Of a stretch of DNA of 6,967 nucleotides, positions 1 to 5,877 are shown piece by piece. Numbering within the stretch: position 1 is the stretch's first letter; each line of letters opens with the position of its first letter. The stretch covers positions 1 through 6,967 of the forward strand of contig JALQTG010000117.1 of NCBI GenBank assembly GCA_023264075.1, written 5' to 3'. The translations under genes were made by a program, and so were the position numbers. This DNA comes from Crocinitomicaceae bacterium (GTDB taxonomy: Bacteria > Bacteroidota > Bacteroidia > Flavobacteriales_D > Crocinitomicaceae). The notes under the pieces are model-generated. The model was not told where the DNA came from. It made no database searches and saw nothing but the letters and a program-made list of their open reading frames with translations.

Positions 1-460
1 GAATTTCAACAATGAACTCTTTAATGAACGAGGCTACATTGTAATTAGAAACAACAGTCGCTTCCCATTCTTTAATCCCAAGAATTTCATCATGAACATG
101 GATTTCCATATCCTCTTTTACTTTCACTTGACATCCTAAACGGTAGTTGTCAGCGATTTCTTTACGTGAGAAATGAGGTTCCTCTGTAGGAAGAATATTA
201 CCTCCACCTGAGTTTACCTGACACACACACTGCACACATGTACCCCCCCCCCCACAAGCAGAAGGTAAGAAGATACCAGCATTACCCAACGTACTCAACA
301 ACGTTCCACCGCCATCTACTTCAATGACTTTGTCGTTATTGATAGTAATCTTAATCTTTCCTGCAGGAGAAAGCTTCGCTTTTACAAACAAAAGCATTCC
401 TACTAAAGTTAAAACAACCGCTAGGAAGAAAATAATCGTAATAATAATTGATAAACCCAT
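1..460 (-). CDS. nqrF: Na+-translocating NADH:quinone oxidoreductase subunit F, N-terminal part
   Basis: NqrF is the NADH-oxidising subunit of Na+-NQR: it takes a hydride onto FAD and passes electrons to a [2Fe-2S] cluster on the cytoplasmic face. I translated this from ATG at 458-460; 153 codons are visible and the C-terminal FAD/NADH reductase domain lies beyond the left edge. Residues 4-26 form one hydrophobic anchor helix. A plant-type ferredoxin domain follows, with ligands C69, C75 and C78 in the motif CGGGGTCVQC and C110 in RLGCQV, the same spacing (C-x5-C-x2-C) as known NqrF. The stretches SGGGNILPTE (84-93) and GIKEWEATV are also typical. An additional Cys80 directly follows the ligand region. 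The gene starts 21 bases after the nqrE stop and is last in the visible operon. Four glycines at 70-73 are encoded by an 11-G run, reported separately. Identity is seen in sequence and very secure. Confidence 0.97.
   Translation of the reverse strand, partial: MGLSIIITIIFFLAVVLTLVGMLLFVKAKLSPAGKIKITINNDKVIEVDGGGTLLSTLGNAGIFLPSACGGGGTCVQCVCQVNSGGGNILPTEEPHFSRKEIADNYRLGCQVKVKEDMEIHVHDEILGIKEWEATVVSNYNVASFIKEFIVEI
243..253. repeat. 11-base C/G homopolymer in the nqrF iron-sulfur motif
   Basis: Eleven consecutive C on the plus strand read as eleven G in nqrF, spelling GGG GGG GGG GG(T) for Gly70-73 between cluster ligands Cys69 and Cys75. Length 11 keeps the frame and gives the family cysteine spacing. 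The other glycine clusters of the same gene (residues 50-52 and 85-87) use GGC, GGT and GGA, so a pure GGG run is not forced by codon preference here. A short (AC)5 run lies nearby at 221-230. Confidence 0.95.
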
Positions 461-481
461 TACTATATTTTTTGATTCGAA

Positions 482-1114
482 TTAATAATCAATACCCATG
501 AAGCTCATGAAAGCAATCCCCATAAGTCCAGTGATAATAAACGTTATACCTAAACCTCTTAATGCTGGCGGAACATTCGAATAACGAATTTTCTCGCGAA
601 TTGCCGCAATAAAAACAATGGCAATTAACCAACCTATTCCTGAACCTAATCCAAAAGCCACTGCATCCGTCATAGTTGAATACTGTCGGTCTTGCATGAA
701 CAAGGCACCTCCTAAAATCGAACAATTTACCGCAATCAAAGGAAGGAAAATGCCCAATGCACCGTAAAGTGCAGGAGCGAATTTTTCTACCAACATTTCC
801 ACCAATTGAACGATTGATGCAATCACGGCAATAAACATAATGAATGATAAAAAGCTCAAGTTAATCGTTGATGATCCATTTATACCGTACTCTGGATTCA
901 ACCATTCCAACGCTCCTTCTTTCAATACATAGTTTTCTAACAAGTAGTTAATTGGAATTGTAACTCCTAATACGAAGATAACAGCAACTCCTAATCCTAA
1001 TCCTGTCTTCACTGTTTTGGACACAGCCAAATAAGAACACATTCCAAGGAAGTAAGCGAAAATCATATTTTCGGAGAAAATCGCTTTTACGAATATATCT
1101 AATGTACTTTCCAT
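482..1114 (-). CDS. nqrE: Na+-translocating NADH:quinone oxidoreductase subunit E
   Basis: NqrE is an integral membrane subunit that pairs with NqrD around an intramembrane iron-sulfur centre linking NqrF to the FMN subunits. The 210-residue product has about six hydrophobic helices (roughly 12-33, 38-60, 85-107, 116-137, 154-172, 187-206). Cys26 (FLGMCSYLAVS) and Cys131 (LIAVNCSILGG) correspond to the pair that binds iron in the Vibrio enzyme. The segment between helices two and three (about 60-84, rich in Asn, Glu and Gly) appears longer than in the Vibrio subunit, which would explain why the second Cys sits about 11 positions later; this comparison is from memory. It starts 21 bases after the nqrD stop and ends 21 bases before nqrF. 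The start ATG at 1112-1114 gives the normal family N-terminus; no Shine-Dalgarno is visible, as is usual in this phylum. Confidence 0.97.
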   Translation of the reverse strand: MESTLDIFVKAIFSENMIFAYFLGMCSYLAVSKTVKTGLGLGVAVIFVLGVTIPINYLLENYVLKEGALEWLNPEYGINGSSTINLSFLSFIMFIAVIASIVQLVEMLVEKFAPALYGALGIFLPLIAVNCSILGGALFMQDRQYSTMTDAVAFGLGSGIGWLIAIVFIAAIREKIRYSNVPPALRGLGITFIITGLMGIAFMSFMGIDY

Positions 1115-1135
1115 AATCTTTCTTCAATAACTAGT

Positions 1136-1804
1136 TTAGTGTTCCTCTACTAAAGTTGGGTTTTTACTTCTCTGAATCCAAATAATAATACCAACAACGA
1201 TAAGTGCCATCGGAGGTAAAATCATCAAGTTGTTGTTCATGTACCCCATTTCATAAAATCCTTGTGGTAATATTTCCATTCCCCAGAATTTACCTGATCC
1301 AAGTACTTCACGGAAAATAGCAACTACTAAAAGAATCCAAGCATAACCTACGGCATTACCAACAGCATCCAAAACAGAAGGCCAAGGCTTATTTCCCATG
1401 GCGAATGCTTCGAAACGTCCCATGATTATACAGTTAGTGATAATCAAACCTACGAATACAGAAAGTTTCTCAGAAACATCAGGAACGAACGCTTGTAATA
1501 CCTCATTTACAATAATTACCAAAGAAGCCACAACAACAAGCTGAACAATTATTCGAACACGTGATGGAATCAAATTTCGTAATAATGAAATTGAAAGGTT
1601 ACCAAAAATCAATACAAAAAGAACCGAAGCTGACATAAAGAAAGCCTGTTCTACCTGCACGGTAATAGCCAATGCCGAACAAATACCCAATACTTGAATG
1701 GTAATTGGATTATTGTCTGATAAAGGATCAGTTATCAATTTCTTGTTCTTTTTTGAGAACAAAGGCTCAGAAGGCGCTTTTACTTTTTCTACACTTTCAC
1801 TCAT
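1136..1804 (-). CDS. nqrD: Na+-translocating NADH:quinone oxidoreductase subunit D
   Basis: NqrD is the inverted-topology partner of NqrE in the membrane; one Cys pair from each subunit holds the intramembrane iron centre. I place the start at the ATG at 1802-1804, giving 222 residues beginning MSESVEKVKA. An ATG further upstream at 1840 adds 12 residues (MLLISVKLKFKV) but would run 32 bases into nqrC and is not family-like. About six membrane helices are visible (roughly 33-53, 57-73, 84-105, 115-135, 148-168, 194-211) after a charged cytoplasmic N-terminus. Cys42 (LGICSALA) and Cys125 (IITNCIIMGRFEAFAM) match the conserved pair, shifted by 13 relative to Vibrio because of the longer N-terminus. 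The start lies 4 bases after the nqrC stop, which suggests translational coupling. Identity secure, start fairly secure. Confidence 0.96.
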   Translation of the reverse strand: MSESVEKVKAPSEPLFSKKNKKLITDPLSDNNPITIQVLGICSALAITVQVEQAFFMSASVLFVLIFGNLSISLLRNLIPSRVRIIVQLVVVASLVIIVNEVLQAFVPDVSEKLSVFVGLIITNCIIMGRFEAFAMGNKPWPSVLDAVGNAVGYAWILLVVAIFREVLGSGKFWGMEILPQGFYEMGYMNNNLMILPPMALIVVGIIIWIQRSKNPTLVEEH

Positions 1805-1808
1805 GACC

Positions 1809-2510
1809 TTAAATTTTAGTTTTACTGAAATAAGCAGCATATACTGCCATTGTCCGGTTCATCATCTCTTCAACACCCTTTGAAGTAATCGTTCCACCTG
1901 TGATACCATCTACTTTTTGAGCATCTAATTTACCTGAACCATCTTTTACAACAGTGATATTTGAAGTCATTTTAGCTCCGATATACTGCTCTTCGAAAGA
2001 TGTATTCTTGATTTCCGCTCCTAAACCAGGTGTTTCCGTTTTGTGATCAAATGAAGCACCTACTATTGTCTCCATATCATCACCGACAGCAACGAATCCC
2101 CAAATCGGACCCCAAAGACCTTTACCAACCGTAGGCAAAACATCCATGGTTTGGCCATCCTTGTTCGCTACGAAAACAGGAAATTTACGAGCTTCCTCAG
2201 CAATGGTTTTATCGCGATGTTGCTTTTGAACATCAAGCGCGAAAGCATCTTCACCCTCCAACTTTTCACCTTGCGCCGAAACAACGAAAGTATTATTTCC
2301 AACATACTGAGCATAAAGTTCCTGTGCATTTGAACGATCAGCATCAACTCCAATTGCATTCAAAATGTCGATTTGTTTTTTAACCTCAGCATTCTTATCC
2401 TTAAGCGGTTTCAATCCTAAAGACAAAGAAGACAGAATTGCTCCAACTACTACTACCAAAAAGATAGAAAATCCAAAGGTATACGCGTTACTTTCTTTAT
2501 TAATAGCCAT
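1809..2510 (-). CDS. nqrC: Na+-translocating NADH:quinone oxidoreductase subunit C (FMN-binding)
   Basis: NqrC carries a covalently bound FMN on the outer face of the membrane and relays electrons toward NqrB. The 233-residue product has a single N-terminal membrane helix (about 11-31) followed by a soluble FMN-binding domain. HKTETPGLGAEI (156-167) is the conserved flavin-binding stretch. The flavinylation motif is near the C-terminus: D201-G-I-T-G-G-T207-I-T-S, with Thr207 the expected phosphoester attachment site for ApbE. The motif reads TGGT where the Vibrio protein has SGAT; the acceptor Thr and the upstream Asp are kept. The protein is somewhat shorter than the roughly 257-residue Vibrio subunit. 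It begins 2 bases after the nqrB stop and ends 4 bases before nqrD. RnfG is a homologue, but the complete nqr gene order settles the assignment. Confidence 0.97.
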   Translation of the reverse strand: MAINKESNAYTFGFSIFLVVVVGAILSSLSLGLKPLKDKNAEVKKQIDILNAIGVDADRSNAQELYAQYVGNNTFVVSAQGEKLEGEDAFALDVQKQHRDKTIAEEARKFPVFVANKDGQTMDVLPTVGKGLWGPIWGFVAVGDDMETIVGASFDHKTETPGLGAEIKNTSFEEQYIGAKMTSNITVVKDGSGKLDAQKVDGITGGTITSKGVEEMMNRTMAVYAAYFSKTKI

Positions 2511-2512
2511 AA

Positions 2513-3778
2513 TTACGCAGTTTTAAATCGTTTCTGACGACGCTTAATGTTTGTTTGAACAACATAGTGGTCAATTAAAGGCGCCATTACATTCATAAAT
2601 AATATCGCGAGCATAATTCCTTCAGGGTATGCAGGATTCAATACGCGAATCAATACGGTCAACGCACCTCCTAATAACCCATACCATATTTTACCCCAAG
2701 ACGTTTGTGCCGCTGTAACTGGATCTGTAGCCATGAATACCGCTCCAAAGGCAAAACCACCAATTATCAAGTGATAATAACCAGGTAAATCCATGTAAGC
2801 ATTAGCTCCTACTCCATTCATCAATAATCCAAAGAGCATACCTCCTGCGAAGAAAGAAAGAATAATTCTCCAAGAAGCAACACCTGTAAAAATAAGAATA
2901 GCCCCTCCAAGAAGTGCTGCAAGAGTAGATGTTTCACCCACAGAACCTGGTATCATACCAATAAAAGCATGAATCGGGTCGTACGCACTTTCAAAAGCAG
3001 CCACAAGATCATCACTTGATGACATCACCTTTCCGGCGACAACAGGTGAATCACCTACAAATGAGGCCAAGTCACCCAAAGCTGTAGCACCAGAAGCACC
3101 ATCAGGCATTACGTTACCAGCTTGAACTAACATATCATCCGTTCCCGACTTCCAAACTTTATCTCCTGACATTGCTGTTGGATATGCAAAGTACAAGAAA
3201 GCTCTTGCGGTTAAGGCCACATTCAAGATATTCATCCCAGTTCCTCCAAACACTTCCTTACCAATAACCACTGCAAATATTGTAGCAATCGCCACCATCC
3301 ACAACGGCACATCAGCAGGCATTGTCAATGGAATCAACATTCCCGAAACCAGGAACCCTTCATGTAATCCATGACCTTTAATGAATCCGAAAACGAATTC
3401 AACTGCTAAACCCGCGGCATAAGAAACAATCACCAAAGGCAATACTTTGATTAAACCGTAAATCACCTTATCACCAAATCCAGTAAGGTAATCTCTGTAG
3501 CCTTCGAGCGCTGGATTCACGTATGATTGGATTTCGTAGTGCCAATGGCCTGTATTATAGATACCAAAAAGTAAACAAGGTATTAAAGCCAATACCACCA
3601 TAAACATAGTTCTTTTCAAATCTACACCATCGCGAATGTGTGCACCTTTCTTGGTCACATGCTTTGGGGTAAATAGGAACGTAGATAAGGTCTCGTACAA
3701 TGGGTACATTTTCTCCCATTTCCCTCCTTTTTCAAATTTGGGGTCGAGGTTGTGAATTATTTTTTCTAATGCTTTCAT
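2513..3778 (-). CDS. nqrB: Na+-translocating NADH:quinone oxidoreductase subunit B
   Basis: NqrB is the large membrane subunit that carries covalent FMN, binds riboflavin, takes part in quinone reduction and forms the Na+ path. The 421-residue product starts with a soluble stretch (1-55) and then shows multiple membrane helices. The flavinylation motif DGASGATAL has its acceptor at Thr232. Other family landmarks are HEGFLVSGMLIP (139-150), GKEVFGGTGMNILN (173-186), PGSVGETSTLAALLGG (277-292), FMATDPVTAAQTSWGK (348-363) and the C-terminal NPAYPEGIMLAILFMN (381-396) followed by a basic tail. The outer loop around residues 203-268 appears longer than in Vibrio NqrB on both sides of the FMN site, judged from memory. 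It starts 24 bases after the nqrA stop behind an A-rich leader. RnfD is related, but the flanking genes identify NqrB. Confidence 0.98.
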   Translation of the reverse strand: MKALEKIIHNLDPKFEKGGKWEKMYPLYETLSTFLFTPKHVTKKGAHIRDGVDLKRTMFMVVLALIPCLLFGIYNTGHWHYEIQSYVNPALEGYRDYLTGFGDKVIYGLIKVLPLVIVSYAAGLAVEFVFGFIKGHGLHEGFLVSGMLIPLTMPADVPLWMVAIATIFAVVIGKEVFGGTGMNILNVALTARAFLYFAYPTAMSGDKVWKSGTDDMLVQAGNVMPDGASGATALGDLASFVGDSPVVAGKVMSSSDDLVAAFESAYDPIHAFIGMIPGSVGETSTLAALLGGAILIFTGVASWRIILSFFAGGMLFGLLMNGVGANAYMDLPGYYHLIIGGFAFGAVFMATDPVTAAQTSWGKIWYGLLGGALTVLIRVLNPAYPEGIMLAILFMNVMAPLIDHYVVQTNIKRRQKRFKTA

Positions 3779-3802
3779 CTTTTGTTTTCTCGTTCAATCG
3801 TA

Positions 3803-5164
3803 TTACATGCATTCTTCCTTAATCAAGTCCAGACCTTCACGGATCTTCTCTTGGATATCAATTTTCGATGTACATACATATTCACACAATGCAAAATCCT
3901 CAGGAGCTACTTCGTAAATCCCCAACAATTCCATTGCATCAATATCTTTAGTCATCACTGCTTTGATAAGTTGCATAGGAAGAATATCTAAAGGCATAAC
4001 TTTTTCCATCTCACCTGTAACAACAAATCCACGCTCTTCACCGTTCATATTTGTATCCAAACGGTATTTCTTATTTTTCATTAACCAAGTTGGAAATAGC
4101 ATATGGCTTGAAAACTTGTCAAAACCCGGACCTAACCAACCTTTTGTCAAGAAAAACTTGTATTGATCACCTTCCGGAAGAACAGTGATTTGAGCATCAT
4201 AGAAACCTAAATAGCCATTACGATCTATTTTTTCTCCTGTCAATGCATTACCGCTGATAACACGAACATTCTCAGACTCCAAATTATCATTCACAATTCC
4301 AGTAACTGAAGCTCCCACAATTGTGCGGTAATACTTTCTATTCTTAACTTCTGAACCAGTCAGCGCTACAATTCGCGTCGGATCATATTGACCTTCCGCG
4401 AAAAACTTACCAATCGCTACTACATCCTGAGGATTCACCGTAAATACAAACTGTCCCTTATCGATTGGATCGATAAAGTGAATTTGAGTTCCTACATTTC
4501 CTGCTGGGTGTTTGCCAAATATTTTATTTATTTGAACATTCTTGGCATTCTGAAACGTCGCGTCAGCTGGGACATTACCATTCAAGGTTAAATGCACTTT
4601 TCCACTCGTCAATTTCGCCAAGGCATTCAGTCCGTTTTGAAAAAACTGATCCTGTCCATGAACGATATAATCATAGTCTGGAGCCAACGGATGAGAATCA
4701 AAAGCAGATACAAAAATTGCTTTTGGCTCGACGTTGGGGTCTGCTACAATATCCAAAGGACGTTGCTTCAGGAATGGCCAAAGACCATTTTCGAGCATAG
4801 CCGCCTTTACCTCTTCACCTGACAGCGAAGCAGGGTCCTTAGGCTCGTGTTTAACCGCGTCCTCTTGTGCATCTGGAGTAATTCGAACCTCCAAAATCTT
4901 ACGCTTCGCACCTCGAACAACCTCTTCGACAACTCCGCTAACAGGAGAGACGAATTTGATTGCTTCGTTGTATTTATCGTAGAATATGACTGATCCGATT
5001 TTCACCTTATCGCCTTGTTTAGCGACCATCTTAGGGACTAATCCGTGAAAATCAGTTGGCTTGAGGGCTACAGATGCTGGCATTGGAGCATCTACCTTCA
5101 ACTTGTCAGCTTCACCGACAAGCTTAATATCCAACCCTTTTCTAAGTTTAACTGTCTTTGACAT
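3803..5164 (-). CDS. nqrA: Na+-translocating NADH:quinone oxidoreductase subunit A
   Basis: NqrA is the peripheral cytoplasmic subunit of Na+-NQR, implicated in quinone binding; it has no flavin or metal motif. The 453-residue product is close to the usual length of about 446. The N-terminal region has KLRKGLDIKLVGEA (6-19) and PMPASVALKPTDFHGLVPKM (27-46), then a barrel-sandwich segment around SPVSGVVEEVVRG (73-85), as in RnfC-type proteins. Family features further on include FVSAFDSHPLAPDYD (151-165), LTGSEV (268-273) and the C-terminal GIYEVAPEDFALCEYVC (415-431). The cysteines at 427 and 431 are not in a cluster motif. The start ATG at 5162-5164 gives the expected short N-terminus and lies about 20 bases downstream of a predicted transcription start. 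This is the first gene of the operon. Confidence 0.98.
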   Translation of the reverse strand: MSKTVKLRKGLDIKLVGEADKLKVDAPMPASVALKPTDFHGLVPKMVAKQGDKVKIGSVIFYDKYNEAIKFVSPVSGVVEEVVRGAKRKILEVRITPDAQEDAVKHEPKDPASLSGEEVKAAMLENGLWPFLKQRPLDIVADPNVEPKAIFVSAFDSHPLAPDYDYIVHGQDQFFQNGLNALAKLTSGKVHLTLNGNVPADATFQNAKNVQINKIFGKHPAGNVGTQIHFIDPIDKGQFVFTVNPQDVVAIGKFFAEGQYDPTRIVALTGSEVKNRKYYRTIVGASVTGIVNDNLESENVRVISGNALTGEKIDRNGYLGFYDAQITVLPEGDQYKFFLTKGWLGPGFDKFSSHMLFPTWLMKNKKYRLDTNMNGEERGFVVTGEMEKVMPLDILPMQLIKAVMTKDIDAMELLGIYEVAPEDFALCEYVCTSKIDIQEKIREGLDLIKEECM

Positions 5165-5185
5165 GTTATTAGAACGTTAATTTTA

Positions 5186-5213
5186 GTCCGACAAAAATAT
5201 AAATTTGTCCGAC
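5186..5213. promoter_or_regulatory. 28-bp near-perfect inverted repeat over the nqr -7 box (candidate operator)
   Basis: Left arm GTCCGACAAA (5186-5195) and right arm TTTGTCCGAC (5204-5213) are reverse complements at 9 of 10 positions, separated by 8 A/T bases. The heptamer GTCCGAC also appears as an exact direct repeat 21 bp apart, about two helical turns. The structure covers the predicted -7 box and start point of the nqr promoter, where a dimeric repressor could act. Part of the inner symmetry (CAAA, TTTG) comes from two back-to-back -7-like boxes, so only the outer GTCC/CGAC portion is independent evidence. No regulator family is recognised. Confidence 0.45.
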
Positions 5214-5220
5214 TTACAAA
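5192..5220 (-). promoter_or_regulatory. Predicted Bacteroidota-type promoter of the nqr operon
   Basis: Read on the minus strand, TTTG (5217-5220) is followed after 17 bases by TATTTTTG (5192-5199). These match the -33 (TTTG/TTG) and -7 (TAnnTTTG) boxes described for Bacteroides and Flavobacterium, and the spacing lies in the reported range. Transcription would start near 5184-5187, leaving a leader of about 20 bases before nqrA. The boxes are seen directly; promoter activity is inferred from the match and the position. Confidence 0.72.
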
Positions 5221-5255
5221 TATCCTTTAGGTGCTTTCCGATTTAATTTATGTAA

Positions 5256-5272
5256 TTTAGAATAATTCTAAA
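5256..5272. promoter_or_regulatory. Perfect 17-bp palindrome, Fur/PerR-like operator candidate
   Basis: TTTAGAAT-A-ATTCTAAA is a perfect 8-bp inverted repeat around one central base. Its core, TTAGAAT-n-ATTCTAA, has the 7-1-7 layout of Fur-superfamily sites and differs from the Bacillus PerR box (TTATAAT-n-ATTATAA) at one position per half. It lies 35 bases upstream of the nqr -33 box and just upstream of a forward -7-like box at 5281-5288, so it could act on either transcription unit. The palindrome is seen directly; the regulator family is inferred. Confidence 0.42.
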
Positions 5273-5280
5273 CAAGAGGG

Positions 5281-5288
5281 TAGGTTTG
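5281..5288 (+). promoter_or_regulatory. Possible -7 box of an apaG promoter
   Basis: TAGGTTTG matches the Bacteroidota -7 consensus TAnnTTTG. No TTG lies at the expected upstream distance; only TTTAG inside the 17-bp palindrome (5256-5272) falls there, so the promoter is incomplete and might need an activator or be spurious. Transcription would start near 5295, giving a leader of roughly 100 bases before the apaG ATG. A second, weaker candidate, TAATTTG at 5359-5365, is closer to the gene but one base short of the consensus. Confidence 0.3.
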
Positions 5289-5392
5289 GACGTTCCCTCA
5301 CTGTCGCTCAACCCACATTTTTGAAAACTTATTCACAATTCTTTATCTATCGATCAAATAATTTGTACATTTCCCAACAAACACGTGGATTT

Positions 5393-5791
5393 ATGAGCAC
5401 GACCATTTCTCAAGGAGTAAAAATCTCAGTAACAACTATTTTTCGGAAAGATCTATCCAATACCGACATAAGTGAATACTTTTATAATTACGTTATTGAA
5501 ATTGAAAATCAAAATCCGTTTGACATTCAATTGCTTAATCGCCATTGGAAGATAACAGATTCACTGCGCCCGACTCGAATAATTGAAGGTCCTGGCGTAA
5601 TTGGAGAACAGCCTAAACTTTCACCCGGAGAAGTGTTTTCATACAGCTCGGGTTGCGATCTCGAATCTGAAGTTGGAGCGATGTCAGGAAAATATGAATT
5701 CGTTCAACTCGATGCTAGAGGGAACCACGTCTCCTCTTTTTTTGTTCCTATACCAGAGTTTCGACTTGAATTCCCGCCGAAACTGAATTAA
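5393..5791 (+). CDS. apaG: ApaG/DUF525 domain protein
   Basis: The product is a single ApaG (DUF525) domain of 132 residues, near the 125 of E. coli ApaG. The family folds as a fibronectin-type beta sandwich; its biochemical role is unsettled (the gene is linked with apaH in E. coli and the domain also occurs in some F-box proteins). Visible landmarks are YNYVIEIEN (31-39), LLNRHWKITDS (47-57), the glycine motif EGPGVIGEQP with the GxGxxG pattern (G66, G68, G71), and SGKYEFVQLDARG (98-110) followed by a C-terminal strand containing FFVPIPEF. I chose the ATG at 5393; an in-frame TTG at 5321 would add 24 residues not typical of the family and overlap the leader. It is divergent from nqrA and upstream of an ABC transporter pair with an 86-base gap; no link in function to either neighbour is evident. 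Confidence 0.93.
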   Translation: MSTTISQGVKISVTTIFRKDLSNTDISEYFYNYVIEIENQNPFDIQLLNRHWKITDSLRPTRIIEGPGVIGEQPKLSPGEVFSYSSGCDLESEVGAMSGKYEFVQLDARGNHVSSFFVPIPEFRLEFPPKLN

Positions 5792-5825
5792 ACCATTTCA
5801 CGACATTAACACCAAATTCACTTCA

Positions 5826-5859
5826 TTTGCTCACGAAATAAGTTGCAGCACAATATTTG
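5826..5859 (+). promoter_or_regulatory. Weak candidate promoter before the NatA-like gene
   Basis: TTTG (5826-5829) is followed after 22 bases by AATATTTG (5852-5859), which matches the -7 consensus TAnnTTTG except at its first base. It lies in the 86-base gap after apaG and would start transcription about 12 bases before the ATG of the ABC ATPase. No terminator hairpin was seen in this gap, so readthrough from apaG is equally possible. Confidence 0.22.
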
Positions 5860-5877
5860 AAAAACAACAACGCTTCC

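Noticed and set aside
221..230. (AC)5 dinucleotide repeat
   Set aside because: Too short to be a meaningful microsatellite and explained by the Val/Cys codons of nqrF; noted only beside the G tract.
243..253. Frameshift in nqrF at the homopolymer
   Set aside because: At length 11 the frame is open on both sides and cysteine spacing is canonical, so the sequence as given is intact.
489..725. 78-codon minus-strand reading frame inside nqrE
   Set aside because: It overlaps the unambiguous NqrE frame and its translation has no family-like pattern; it is a shadow.
1805..1840. Upstream ATG extending nqrD by 12 residues
   Set aside because: It would overlap nqrC by 32 bases and adds a non-family N-terminus; the ATG at 1804 follows the nqrC stop by 4 bases.
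3782..4982. Several plus-strand reading frames of 67-82 codons opposite nqrA
   Set aside because: All lie antisense to a well-conserved gene, with low-complexity translations and no start context; shadows.
5276..5299. GAGGG/CCCTC stem as a terminator
   Set aside because: Only 5 bp of stem with a 14-base loop and no following T-tract on the plus strand; the minus-strand side also lacks a proper T run.
5321..5392. TTG start giving a 156-residue ApaG
   Set aside because: The extra 24 residues are not ApaG-like and the ATG at 5393 gives the usual family length.
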